A stretch of 27,500 nt of DNA from Neocallimastix lanati (nom. inval.). Taxonomy: Eukaryota; Neocallimastigomycota; Neocallimastigomycetes; Neocallimastigales; Neocallimastigaceae. The stretch lies in the NCBI GenBank assembly GCA_016946835.1, contig JACVTC010000227.1, positions 70,001-97,500 of the forward strand. The letters are read 5' to 3'. Under the pieces are notes generated by a model. That model made no database searches, was not told the DNA's origin, and saw only the letters and a program-made list of their open reading frames with translations. Shown piece by piece: positions 1 to 11,063 of this stretch; within the stretch, counting starts at the first letter, position 1, and every line of letters begins with the position of its first letter. Made by a program: the position numbers and the translations under genes.

Positions 1-555
1 TTATTTATTTGTTATGAATTGTTTATTTTTTTGCTTTTGTTTTGTTGATAATTTATTTGTAATAGGAAATTTTCGCATTATTTTTTTGTTTTATTATTAC
101 TATTATTATTTTTAATTTTTTAATTATTATTTTTATTTTTAATTTAATTATCCTAAAAGAATAGAACTTATTAATAGTTATATATAATATTAAGCAATAA
201 TGCTAATATATATGATTTACTAATGAAAGGATTAAAAATATTAGTATTCAAAAATATCCTTTCTTTTGTTATTGAAAAATATTATATATAATTACTAACA
301 AGAATGCGTATATAATAATTATTTTTTTATTTTATTTTATTTTATTTATTTTTAAATTAATTAAATAGATGTAAATTTAAAAAACTTATCTATTTATTTA
401 TTTATTTTTTTTATCTTTTATTTTCTTGGCTGTTGTTGTTATTGTTGAATTTATGATTATTTATTGCTTTATAAATTAGTTTTTTTTATAATAAGTTTCA
501 TTAACTTGTATTATTTATATTATTGCAATTATTATTATTATTATTATTTTTAAAT
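1..555. other. AT-rich 3' flank of the phosphatase gene, no gene seen
   Basis: This stretch is nearly all A+T with short T runs and small TTA/TTATT microsatellites. No open frame of useful length or RNA gene is visible on either strand. It lies downstream of the minus-strand phosphatase gene, so it should hold that gene's 3' untranslated region and polyadenylation signals; no single signal can be chosen in such AT-rich sequence. The only structured item is the foldback at 176-296, listed separately. Confidence 0.7.
176..296. repeat. Imperfect foldback (inverted repeat), MITE-like or cruciform
   Basis: The left arm at 176-200 and the right arm at 269-296 are reverse complements apart from a few mismatches and a 2-3 base indel. 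Both contain the core ATATATAATATT and end in CAATAA/TTATTG. Nested inside is a second, GC-containing pair: GAAAGGAT at 225-232 and ATCCTTTC at 256-263. Two nested pairs on one axis are harder to get by chance than a simple AT palindrome. No target-site duplication could be defined, so calling it a MITE is inference; an RNA hairpin near the end of the phosphatase transcript is an alternative. Confidence 0.45.
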
Positions 556-1198
556 CTAATTAGAAAGTACTACACAGACATTAGTGGTATTATCATCAAT
601 TTGTAATTTATCCATACCATCTAAACTTCCTTGTGTTACTTCTTCACTTGCTTTTTGTGGATCATCCATATTAGCATAAACAATTTCTACTACTTCATCA
701 TTAGAAAGACCATCCCATACACCATCAGTAGCTAAAACACAGAATTTTAATTTTTCATTAATTTCTATTATACTAATATCTGGTTTTGAAATAACACCTA
801 ATCTTCTTGCTACTTCATCACCTAAGGATCGACTTACAACTAATCTATTTAATTTTTATATTGAAATTTGTTATAATTAATATAAATGAATATATATTTA
901 ATATTTTTAAAAATACAATTTTCTATTAATTGTTAATACTATTATTTTATTTTACCCTGGATATGGAAGTGATCCTTTGAAAATTCTTAATGGACCTTTT
1001 TTTTTTTTTTTTTTGTTGAAAAATAATTATATTTGAATATATATATATATATTACAAATAATAAAAATATTAATATATATTTATAATATTTACTTATATA
1101 TAAATTGATAGAAATATTTAAAAAAAAAATTAAAATAATAACTCTTATTTTATTTTAATTTATTATATATTAAAAAAAAAAAAAAAAAAAGCATTTAT

Positions 1199-1240
<42 letters not shown>

Positions 1241-2227
1241 TTTTATAATTATGTTCATTTATTTTTTTCTATCAATTAAAAATAATAAACAATACAAAAC
1301 AAAAAAAAAATAAATAAAAAAATAAATAAAAGATATAATAAAAAAAAAAGGTTTATATTATATAATTTTTTTTAATAAAAGATCATCAGTTTTACCAAAT
1401 GACTCTTCACCAAATTGAATGGCTTCAACTCTTCCACCTTTTGCTATAATTCTATCATATTCTTCTTTATTGTAACAATTATGATCACTAAAATCCGAAA
1501 ATAAGTTTTAAAATATAAAAATATATAAAAATAAATCAAATTAAAACATTTATTTAAAAAGAATTAATTTTTTTTTTAATAAATATTATTGTATTTACAC
1601 TGTCATTTGTCTTGCAACAATGTTTCCTTTTTCATCTTCAAGTCCAACAACAACACGACTATCACCAACATTAGAAATAATTAATTTATTGTCATGGAAT
1701 ATAGCTATTACAGCTGTAGTACCAGAAATATATGTATCAATTTCATCATTGTCACATAGCATATCAGCCATTTCATCATAAATTTTATTTAATGCAGTTT
1801 TTGGATCATTAATGAAATTGTCCTTATATTTATTTAGAAAATCTGGTAAAATTTTCTTTATGTATTGTGAAGCTCTAGCACCATCATCACCTTAAATATT
1901 ATTAAAAAATAATTATAATTTTGTTTCTTAATAACTTTTTTATTTTTAAAAATTTTATTTTATTATCATTTAATCAATAATAAAATATTTACCATGACCA
2001 TCAAATACAGCAAACAAATGAGTGTCTTTTAAACCAAATAAATCAGTAATAATTAAATAGTCATCTTGTTGATAAGGTCTTCTACCACAATCTAATTTAC
2101 CAGTATTAGTACATCAAGAATTTTATATTAATATTTATATATTTATCTCTTTATATATTAAAAATAAAACTTTGTATTTACCAGAACTTGAGCCATATTT
2201 TAATTTTAATTCTTTTGTCCCACTCAT
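556..2227 (-). CDS. PP2C-family (PPM) Ser/Thr protein phosphatase, six exons
   Basis: Predicted metal-dependent phosphoserine/threonine phosphatase, 285 residues, essentially a bare catalytic domain. Exons in transcript order are 2227-2182, 2091-1993, 1890-1599, 1487-1396, 995-956 and 844-556. Introns of 90, 102, 111, 400 and 111 bp all start GT and end AG, and every junction keeps frame (858 nt including TAG). Visible motifs in order: GRRPYQQDD (18-26, in place of the usual R..MED), FAVFDGHG (42-49), SGTTAV (104-109), NVGDSR (122-127), VDHN (146-149), GLVVSRSLGD (190-199), LATDGVWD (227-234) and DDNTTNV (273-279). Likely metal ligands are D26, D46, D230 and D274, by analogy with human PP2C alpha. 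No signal peptide or membrane segment is seen, so it is probably cytosolic or nuclear. The 400-bp intron is swollen by poly(A), poly(T) and an AAT microsatellite. The start is the only ATG that leads into the first exon. The family call is secure; substrate and subfamily are unknown. Confidence 0.93.
1201..1240. repeat. (AAT)n microsatellite inside a phosphatase intron
   Basis: About twelve AAT/TAA units lie in intron 4 of the phosphatase gene (996-1395), next to an A run at 1171-1189. They help explain why this intron is 400 bp while the other four are 90-111 bp. Confidence 0.85.
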
Positions 2228-4540
2228 TTGTGCAAATATATTCAATATATAATTGAATGATTTAAATATTATGTTGGAAATTTTGGTAATATGTTTATTT
2301 TAAAAAAAAAAGAATTTGGGGGGTTTTTTATTATTAAATTAAGTTTTCTTTTAAATATATTCGAAAATATATTTTTTTAAGTTTTGGGAAAGTTATTTTT
2401 TTTTTTTTTTTAAATACGTTATCAAAAATTATTATTTTATATTTTATTTGTCTATTTTATTTACAATAAAATAATACTATAATTTGGTTTATTCTAAGCA
2501 ATATTGTTTTATATTAATACTATTATAGAAGAATGACAAAACAAAACTAAAATGAAAAGACAAATTCTCTAATTATTATCTATAAAATTAATTATATAAT
2601 TTTTATATCAAAAATTAATGTATATATATATAAATTTTTCTTAAATAAAAAGATGAATTTATATATATATGTTTATATTTAGGTGTTTTTTAATCAAAAT
2701 GTTATGAATGAATGTTATTTTTAAAAGCGCTGTAAATAAGTTAAAATTTGATTCTATGAATTATTTTGTAATATTATAAATTAATTTTATTATTTGCTTT
2801 TTATTTAAGTAAAAAGAATAAAGATAGTATAACAGTTTATCTAAACTTTTTTTTTTTTTTTTTAAAATTATTTTGATATTTATTTGTTTTGGAACATCAC
2901 TTTATTAGTATTTTTATTATGTATATATATTTAGAATATTATTTTTATTTAAAATATATTTATTATTTATTTTTTTGATAGAGCATATATACATAATAGT
3001 GTATTTATTTTATTAATATAAAATATAATTAATAACAATATTAATAATAATAATAAAAAAAAAAAAAAGAAGTTAATATAAATATATTATTATTATTTTT
3101 TTTTTCTATAATATGAATGAAAAAAATATAATTTATAATTTAAAATAAATTTCGGCTTAGCAAAATATAATAATAAAAATTCATATTTATATACTATATT
3201 TTTTGAAATTATTTATTGTATGGATACTATATATTTATATAATCTAAAATTTATTATACTTTTTTTCTTTTTATTTTATTAATAATAAAATTTATATTTT
3301 AGGAATTTCAGGAAGAAAAATTAATAAAAAAAAAAAGAATTTTTTTTTTTTCAATTTTTACTTTATTGATAGGAATAAGGTATAAATCTACTTTCTGGTT
3401 ATCTTTCTTTTTTTTAATAAATTATATTAAAACTATTTTAAATAATATTATAAATAGGATATAAATAGGATAATCTTTATTTATATTATGATTTTCTTTA
3501 TATTTTTACTTCATTTATATTAATGAAAATGATGAATTAAAAAAAAAAAAGAAATCAATAAAATAATTATTTCATTTAAGAGAAAATAAAAGTTCTATTA
3601 AATAATAATAATAAAATTAAAATATAATTGTAAAAAAAAAAAAAAAAAAAAAAGAATTTAGATATAAATAAATAAAAAAATTTATTTTTTTTTTATATTC
3701 TCTAAATTTTATTCCAAAAATATTATTACTATCATACATTAACAATATAACAGTATTTATTAATTTATATAATAAAATGTGATTTTTAAATTTATTTTTT
3801 TATTATTTTAATAATTCAATAATATTAATTTTTAATAATAATAATAAGTATTTAATATTAGAAAAAATATAAGCCTAAAAAAAAATACATTATTATATAT
3901 TGTAATACATATATTATATATTTTAATATTAATGATTATTAGATTGTTATTAAATTATATATATATAAAATTTGAAATTTTTTTTTTAAATTTTATTTTA
4001 TATAATTAAAATAAAAATTTAAAAAATTAATTACTCGAAGTTTAATTATTATCAAAATTGAAAATAAAATTGATTAAATGATTAATGTTTATGAACTATA
4101 TAATTAATTAATTAATATACTTTTATGAAAATTATTTTATAAAATTTATAGGTTTAGTAAATTCTATTAATCAATATTTATATAATTAATGATAATAAAA
4201 TATTTAAAATAATACTATTTATAATACTTTTAATAGTAAAATTTGTATTTTTTTTTAATAATAATATTAAATATTGAAAATACCTAGAAATAATATATAA
4301 ATATATAAAAAATTAAAATTTCTCTTTCTTTTATATTATGTTAATCTCAAAATCAAAAAATTCTTTGATGGGAAAATAAATAGTTTTTTTTTTTTTTCTT
4401 TCTTTCTATAAATTTAATTAATTAAAGTTTAAATATTAATTTGAAAGTTAATATTACTATTTATATTTTTTTGTATTCATTTATTATTTGTACAATGATA
4501 GATTTTAATAAGATACAATAAAAAAAAAGATAACAATATA
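2228..4540. other. AT-rich intergenic DNA, no gene recognised
   Basis: Both strands are dense with stop codons, and no GC-rich island or splice-linked exon series is visible. The part nearest 2228 must contain the promoter and 5' untranslated region of the minus-strand phosphatase, but TATA-like sequence is everywhere and none can be singled out. Homopolymer runs occur, for example T13-T15 around 2398-2411 and A20 or more around 3633-3653. Confidence 0.7.
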
Positions 4541-4720
4541 ATAATAAATAATAATAAATAATAATAAATAATAATAAATAATAATAAATAATAATAAATA
4601 ATAATAAATAATAATAAATAATAATAAATAATAATAAATAATAATAAATAATAATGAATAATAATAAATAATAATAAATAATAATAAATAATAATAAATA
4701 ATAATAAATAATAATAAATA
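4541..4720. repeat. 10-bp tandem repeat (ATAATAAATA), about 18 copies
   Basis: The unit ATAATAAATA is repeated head to tail about 18 times, with a single visible change (A to G near 4655). It passes into less regular AAT/AAAT microsatellite up to about 4960. Because the period is 10 bp, the minus strand has an artificial open frame with a 10-residue period (Leu/Phe/Ile/Tyr only), which is not a gene. The uniformity suggests recent expansion or homogenisation. Confidence 0.95.
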
Positions 4721-5522
4721 AAATAATAACAATAACATAATAATAATAATAAAATAATATTAAAAATAATAAAATAATATTAAAAATAATAAAATAATAT
4801 TAAAAATAATAATAAAATAATTTTAAAAATAATAATAATAAAATAATATTAAAATAAATAATAATAATAATTATAAATAATAAAAATAATAATATAATTT
4901 AATAATAATAATAAAATAATATTTATAATAAATAATAATAATAATAACTATAAAAAAACAACTCACTAAATATAATATTTATTATAAATTTAAACATTTA
5001 TGAAAAATAATAAATAATAATAGTAATAATAATAATAATAATAAAAAAACAATTTGTAATTATAATAGTAAAATAAGTTTACTAATTAGAATATTTTAAT
5101 TAAAATATCATAAATTTATAAATGTCATTTTCCCGAGCAATTATTATTATATTAATCTTTTAACTATAATTACATAATAAATTAATAATAAATTAATTCG
5201 TTTTAGGTTTTGGAATTTTTTAATTATTAAATAGATATTATTTATAAAAGCCAAAATTTAGCAATAGAATAAAATTTATAAATCAAATAATAAAAATGAA
5301 GAAATTCTAATGAAAAACATATAAAGATAATTATAAGTATTTTTAAACGAAATAAAATAAAACAAAATAAAAAAATTAAAATATTATAAATATAAATATA
5401 AATATATATATATAAAACCCTTTAATTTAATTGTATTTACAAAAAAAAAAAATAAAAGATTATATATTTTTAAACTTTAAACTAAATAGATATATTAATA
5501 ATATTAATATTTATTTGAATTT
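4721..5522. other. AT-rich intergenic DNA with irregular AAT microsatellites
   Basis: Continuation of simple sequence (AAT, AAAT and AATATT units) to about 5045, then unique AT-rich DNA. No gene or RNA is recognised. Confidence 0.65.
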
Positions 5523-5698
5523 TTGATATCGGCAAGGACGCCACCTATAGTTGGCTCTGCTTTCCCTCGAGGATCGCGTAGGGTGCTTCTATATGGAGTT
5601 TCTTTGCTTATGGGGAGTTGAGAGCGTCGACGCCGTACCGGTATGGCAGTTAATCATACACCCATATTACTATATGGGGAAGACCAAAGTCTTCAGTC

Positions 5699-5745
<47 letters not shown>

Positions 5746-5746
5746 T
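5523..5746 (+). mobile_element. 5'-truncated non-LTR retroelement copy with A38 tail and 7-bp TSD
   Basis: A GC-richer block (5530-5701) sits abruptly in AT-only DNA and ends in 38 A residues (5702-5739). TTGATAT precedes it (5523-5529) and also follows the tail (5740-5746), giving a 7-bp candidate target-site duplication. Inside, AGAGCGTCGACG at 5621-5632 also occurs in element A (13344-13355) and resembles AAGAGCGTCAATG in the ORF2 C-terminus of element B. One plus frame from 5551 is open to a TAA that overlaps the start of the A tail and includes the residues ESVDAV, comparable with KSVDVV in element A and KSVNAEE in element B. Two hairpins immediately precede the tail (listed separately). 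Read as the extreme 3' end of a related LINE, or a SINE borrowing its tail. Confidence 0.7.
5661..5694 (+). other. Two back-to-back hairpins just before the poly(A) tail
   Basis: CCCATAT (5661-5667) pairs with ATATGGG (5672-5678) across a 4-nt loop. Directly adjacent, GAAGAC (5679-5684) pairs with GTCTTC (5689-5694) across loop CAAA. They end seven bases before the A tail. In several LINE families a 3'-terminal stem-loop is recognised by the element's reverse transcriptase; that role here is inference from position. Confidence 0.6.
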
Positions 5747-6210
5747 AGGTGTAATCTACATAATAATTTAATAATAATATTATGATGTGATATATCTATA
5801 TAAGACTTTATTTATCTTATAATAAGGAGGATTACTAATAATTTTTATTTATTATATAATTTCATGCATTAAATATTTAAAATTTTCAATATATATTAGA
5901 CTTCAATATAAATTATCATTTTATAATAAAAATTTATAATTTAAACTTGTAAAAAATTAAATAACTCAAAAATTTAAGATAATTTTGAGTTTTTTTTTTT
6001 TTTTTTTTTTTTATAAGATTTGTGAATTTGCTTATATTACATACATTAATACAATCATTTAGATTTTTTTTTATTAAATAATCAATTTATAGTATAAAAT
6101 TATAGATTATCTTTTTAATTGTCAATTTTTCTTATAAATGATACTATTCAGTATATATTTTTTTATATTAAATAAAGAAAATAATAACCTTCTGTATATA
6201 ATTATTTATA
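5747..6210. other. AT-rich intergenic DNA, no gene recognised
   Basis: Unique AT-rich sequence with a long T run (about 5992-6012). Nothing on either strand supports a gene. Confidence 0.65.
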
Positions 6211-6355
6211 CATGACTTGGCGATGTTCTATTATCTTGTATAATGTCAGCTAAGGAGTGTCAAATGCCGATTATGAGGGGGAGTACTGATTTTTTATATG
6301 GAAAAAATTCAATCGGACTGTACAGTCTTTATTATTACATCTCTTAATAAGAGAT
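6211..6355. other. GC-richer block with nested self-complementarity, possible structured RNA or retroelement relic
   Basis: From 6213 to 6332 G+C is about 37% by hand count, against very low values in the flanks. It has no open frame of note. CCGATT (6267-6272) pairs with AATCGG (6311-6316). GACTGTACAGTC (6316-6327) is a perfect 12-bp palindrome. ATCTCTT (6339-6345) pairs with AAGAGAT (6349-6355) across a 3-nt loop. A run GATTTTTTA (about 6288-6296) vaguely resembles an Sm site. I compared it mentally with U1-U6, SRP RNA, RNase P and tRNA signatures and recognised none. It could be a non-coding RNA gene or an old LINE/SINE tail that has lost its poly(A). Confidence 0.4.
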
Positions 6356-7699
6356 AAATACTTTATTATGAAAGTTCTTAATAAATAGTTTATTAATAAA
6401 AAACAAAAGTTATCCTTATTTTTTATATTTTTATATTTTTTTATTTTTTCTTAAATTAACAATTTCTATATACTTTAATTTTATAAACTCTGAAAAAAGG
6501 CTATTTAAATCGAAAATTAAATACAATTAATTTCATAAAAATGGTATATATATATAACATTATAAACATATCAAATATCATATCAAATGCTAATATATGT
6601 AGGAAAAGGAAAATATTTTTTTTTCATAAATTGTTAATTATAAATATTGACAAAAATATAAATATTGAAAATATGATAAATGATTTCATATATTAATTTT
6701 AAACATATTTACTTTCATTTATTTACTTGTTCAATTATTATTTAGAGTTAAAATTAGTTTTTAGTATGTAATTTATATATAAACTTTATTTATTATTTAT
6801 TAAGGTTTGTTAATTATATGGTGTACAACAATTTGACAAATTTAAAATTACATTTCATTTATAATATTTGTGGCTTAAAAATAATATAATGAAAATATTT
6901 GACATGTATTACAAATAATGAGAATTAATATTACAATAAGTTTCAAAATAATTTATATATTTCAAAATAATTTTTTTATTTTTTAACAATTATAATAATA
7001 TATCTAAATTTTTTTTCTTCCAGACTTTTCCAAAGAAGAATCTATTTTTTGCATTTGATATATATTTCTATTTTATTCTATAAGTTTGCATAAAATAAAT
7101 TATTTTCTATTTTAACATTTAACATTTAACATATATAATCTTATTATTAATATTATTACAAATAAAATAAAATAGAATGAAGTACTATATAGCAATAAAA
7201 TATTGTATAGATTGAATAAAGTAAAACAATACGAAATGAAACAAAGTAGAATTATATAATTGAATTTGATTTTAACATTTTTAATAATATAAAAAAATTT
7301 TTTTTTTATTTATTAATTTATAAAAATGAAGAGATATATAGGAATAATTAAAAAGGAGTTTATAAAAAATTTTCCTAAATTATGAAAAATGACAAAATAA
7401 CTTTATATATTAACTTTGATAAATGAATTTTTACTAATGTTTTATATTCTTAATAAATTAATATTAATTTATTATTTTCCTTGAAATAAAAAATATACCA
7501 TTTAATATTTATATAATATTATAGAAGTTAATAATATGACAGTTAAAAGCATATCAAAGTTTATTAATATTATGATTAAATACAATAAATAATATGATTT
7601 TATTATTAATATTAATGATTTTAAATTATGTAGTATAGATAATTTATTAATATTTACTAATTATTATTATGAATAACTTTTATTAAATTTTAATTATTA

Positions 7700-7735
<36 letters not shown>

Positions 7736-8132
7736 TTCAATATCTATTTTCGAAAAAGTGCTTTAAAATTATTGCATTTTATTAACAATATATAACATTT
7801 TTATAATCTATATTGCTTCAACAATTTATTATATAAAAAATAATTTTATAAGTAACGCTTAATTTCAATGATGCCATAAAAACATAATTACATTTTATTT
7901 TTATTTTTATTTTTTATTTTTAATAATTTTTTATAAATATTATCATTATTAATTTTTTTTTAATAAATTATATATAAAAATATAAATGAAAGTTATATAT
8001 TTTTAATGAAGATAAGTAATATTTTTTCCTATTTAGTTTATACCTCAACGTGGTAGTTTATTTAATGAATAATAGGAGTAATTAATTAATTTGAATACTT
8101 TTAATTAATCATTTAATTATTTATAATTTTTT
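6356..8132. other. AT-rich intergenic DNA, no gene recognised
   Basis: AT-only sequence with homopolymer runs (an A run of about 25 around 7705-7730) and no supported gene. The block near 7020-7100 has slightly more C/G but contains stops in every frame. Confidence 0.65.
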
Positions 8133-8134
8133 AA

Positions 8135-8169
<35 letters not shown>

Positions 8170-8230
8170 ATATATTAATAAGTAAATAAATAAATATATT
8201 AATAAGTAAATAAATCAATAAATCAATAAA
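8133..8230. repeat. (AAAT)n microsatellite with AATATATTAATAAGTA interruptions
   Basis: About nine AAAT units are followed by two copies of a longer module (AATAAATATATTAATAAGTA) and then AATC/AAAT units ending near 8230. Confidence 0.85.
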
Positions 8231-8706
8231 TCAATAAGTAAAGTAAAAAAAAAAACTATTAAAAATAATATGTAATAATTATACACAGATGTTGTGTAGG
8301 TTATTCCTAATAATTTTATAAAAAAAAAATTCATACAGCTATTAATTATTTTTAAGAATTTGTTTCAGAAAGTCAATTTTTTTTTCTTGTTTTTAAAATG
8401 TTTCAACGTGTTTTTACAAATGAATATAATTTGCTAAATTATTTTTTAGGCTATATGATTATTATTATTTTTTTTTTTAAAAAAAATATATATATATTTA
8501 TATTATATTAATTAATCTTTAATTCTTTTAAAAATAGATGAAAGATGGAAAAAAAAAATTTTTTATTATATATATAATATATTATGTTTCAAGTTATATT
8601 ATTTTTAAATTTATTTAATATTCATTTTATATTTTTAATATTTAAGTCAACTTTATTTATTTATTTATTTTTTTTAATTTTTATTTTTACAATTTACATA
8701 GGTTAA

Positions 8707-9165
8707 TATAAATAATGTATTTTGAATTTCTGTTAATTATACTGTTTTAATGTAAAAAAATTATTTTGACTTTCTATCATTTATAAAGATATATAAGATA
8801 TTATTATAAATAATGTATTTTGAATTTCCATCAATTATATAAATGCTTTTGTAAATAATTTATTAACGAATTTCTATTAATTATAAAAATTTAAAGATAT
8901 TATTATAAATAATGTATTTTGAATTTCTGTTAATTATACTGTTTTAATGTAAAAAAAACTTATTTTTAATTTCTATCATTTATAAAGATATATAAGATAT
9001 TATTATAAATAATGTATTTTGAATTTCCATTAATTATACAAATGCTTTTGTAAATAATACATTACGAATTTCTATATACAGATATTTATAAATAATGTAT
9101 TTTGGATTTTATTAATTATACATATATTAATATAAATATTGTATTTCGAATTTCTATTAATTAAA
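8707..9165. repeat. Higher-order tandem repeat, roughly 198-bp unit made of two ~99-bp subunits
   Basis: The core AATAATGTATTTTGAATTTC recurs at 8711, 8809, 8908 and 9008, with degenerate or shortened copies at 9091 and 9135. Spacing is 98, 99, 100, 83 and 44 bp. Copies at 8711 and 8908 share one continuation (TGTTAATTATACTGTTTTAA). Copies at 8809 and 9008 share another (CAATTATA or TAATTATA, then AAATGCTTTTGTAAATAA). The array is therefore an A-B-A'-B' pattern with a 197-199 bp higher-order period, followed by decaying partial subunits. No open frame runs through it. Confidence 0.85.
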
Positions 9166-11063
9166 TTATTCATAATATAATTAATTAAATATAAAAGTTA
9201 AATTATTATTATTTTATTTACTTAATGAAAAAAAAAAAATAAAAATAAAGACATTGTTATTATTGGCTAATAAGATGATCTTATTATTTTTATTAATTTA
9301 ATAACGGCTTGCTCTTAAATTAAATCAAATATTATTTTATATTAAAAAAATTTTAAAAAAATTCTAATAATTATAATTTATATTTTTTAATATTATTATT
9401 TTTTAATATCTCAGTAAAGAGGAAAAAAAAATTTTTTTTTCTATAGTTCTATAAAATGCCTTTAATAGTTTTTAGGTTTTATAAAAGATAACATATCGAT
9501 ATATTGAAAAAATAAACAAAATAAAAATTAAAAAATTTAATCATAAATTTAATAGTAGGTAAAAATAGATATAATTTTAATGAGGAGAACTCATACTAAT
9601 AAATGTTATATAAATTTATTTTTCTATTAATATTAATTTCTTTTTTTTTATTAGAAAAAATTTAAAAAAAAATTAATAATATTATATTAAAAATAAATTG
9701 ATAATAGAATACGTAATAGCTTTAATAAAATAATGTAAACCTTCATAAAAATCTAAAGTAACATTTTTATCAATATCTATATTAATATTTTCAGTATAAT
9801 AATTTATTTATATTATTTTTGCAAATGAATTTTAGCGAACAAATATAATTAAGTAAATTTATCACGTATTACTAATTATTATTTTAAATCATATTTTTAT
9901 AAATAAGTTCCACAAAATTTATAAATATAAATTATTACGGCTGTTTTTTTGTCCGTAATATTTTATGACTTGTATTTTTCTATTATAAAAAACAATTAAA
10001 CTTTAAATATTATTAATTAAATTAATTGATATAGATTTAGGTTAATTTAAAATATATAATATCTAATATAATATTATACATAAATTATTTAATGTTTATA
10101 TATATTATTTTTTTTTAAATATAAATTGTTATTTGTTTTTAAACTAGTAGATTATTTTTTAATTTTAAATACAATATTTTATTTTCTAATATAATTTATA
10201 TATATTAATTTTTTTTTTTTTTTTTTTATTATTAAATTAAACTAACAGATTATTATTTAATTTTAATATAAATATTTATTAAGATAGAAAGTAATTCAAA
10301 TTAAAATTTTTAAAAATTTCCAAAAATATATATATATTTATTTTTTAAATTTACTTTATTAAATTATATACAATAAATAAATTAAATGATTAAAAAAAGA
10401 GGTATATGGTTTAATCTTTTTAGAAACAAAAAAAAAATTTTTTTTTTCTTTTATATACTTAATAAACTTTAATTAGTATAATAAATTAAAAAGAAACATA
10501 TTTGAAATGTTCAAGCAATCCGCACATTCATAAAATCAAAAAAAAAAAAAAAATTATAATATTAATAATAATAAAAATTAAAAAGAAAAAATAATAGAAA
10601 TGAAATTATTATAAATACGAGTAAAATTTTCTTGCTTTTTTTTTTTTCTTCAGTTTTTAATTTTAACAAATATTTTTAAATAATCGTTTATTTAAGATAT
10701 AAATAATAAACTAAAAGTAGTATTATTTATAAAAATAATATACGAGTTTAATGAAATAAAAAAAATTTATATAAAAAGAGACAAAATAAATAAATTCTTA
10801 TTTATTTAAAGTGTGTTAAATAATTTTTCATTTTTTTATAAAGTAAACAAAAGAAATATATAATTATATATATTGTACACTATTTTTTATTTATAAAAAA
10901 TTTATATATATATTATATATTTTTAACTTTCAAAAATTGTATAGAGTTATTAGATTTAATAAATAACAAATAGATATTATAATTATTTTATTTTTTTTTT
11001 AAATTTTTGTAAAATCAGTAAATTTTTTATTAATTATTTTTGTAGATATTTATAAAATTAAAA
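9166..11063. other. AT-rich region upstream of the dockerin gene
   Basis: No gene is recognised. A hairpin with an 8-bp stem lies at 9933-9960 (TATTACGG / CCGTAATA, 12-nt loop containing a T run). The last few hundred bases must contain the promoter of the dockerin gene, but TATA-like and poly(T) tracts are too frequent to name one. An in-frame TAG at 11043-11045 lies just upstream of that gene's ATG. Confidence 0.65.

Noticed and set aside
4505-4738. Minus-strand open frame rich in Leu, Ile and Tyr
   Set aside because: It is a by-product of the 10-bp tandem repeat, which gives a 10-residue periodic peptide. No start context or conserved domain.
9933-9960. Hairpin with internal T run as a transcription terminator
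   Set aside because: The T run is in the loop, no gene ends nearby, and bacterial-type terminators are not expected in a fungal nucleus; kept only as a note.
10501-10530. GTTCAAGCA-like sequence resembling a tRNA T-loop
   Set aside because: No acceptor, D or anticodon stem can be built around it.
10990-11046. Possible intron in the 5' untranslated region of the dockerin gene (GTAAAATCAG ... TTTTTGTAG)
   Set aside because: The implied intron would be about 37 bp, too short compared with the 90 bp or more seen in the phosphatase gene.
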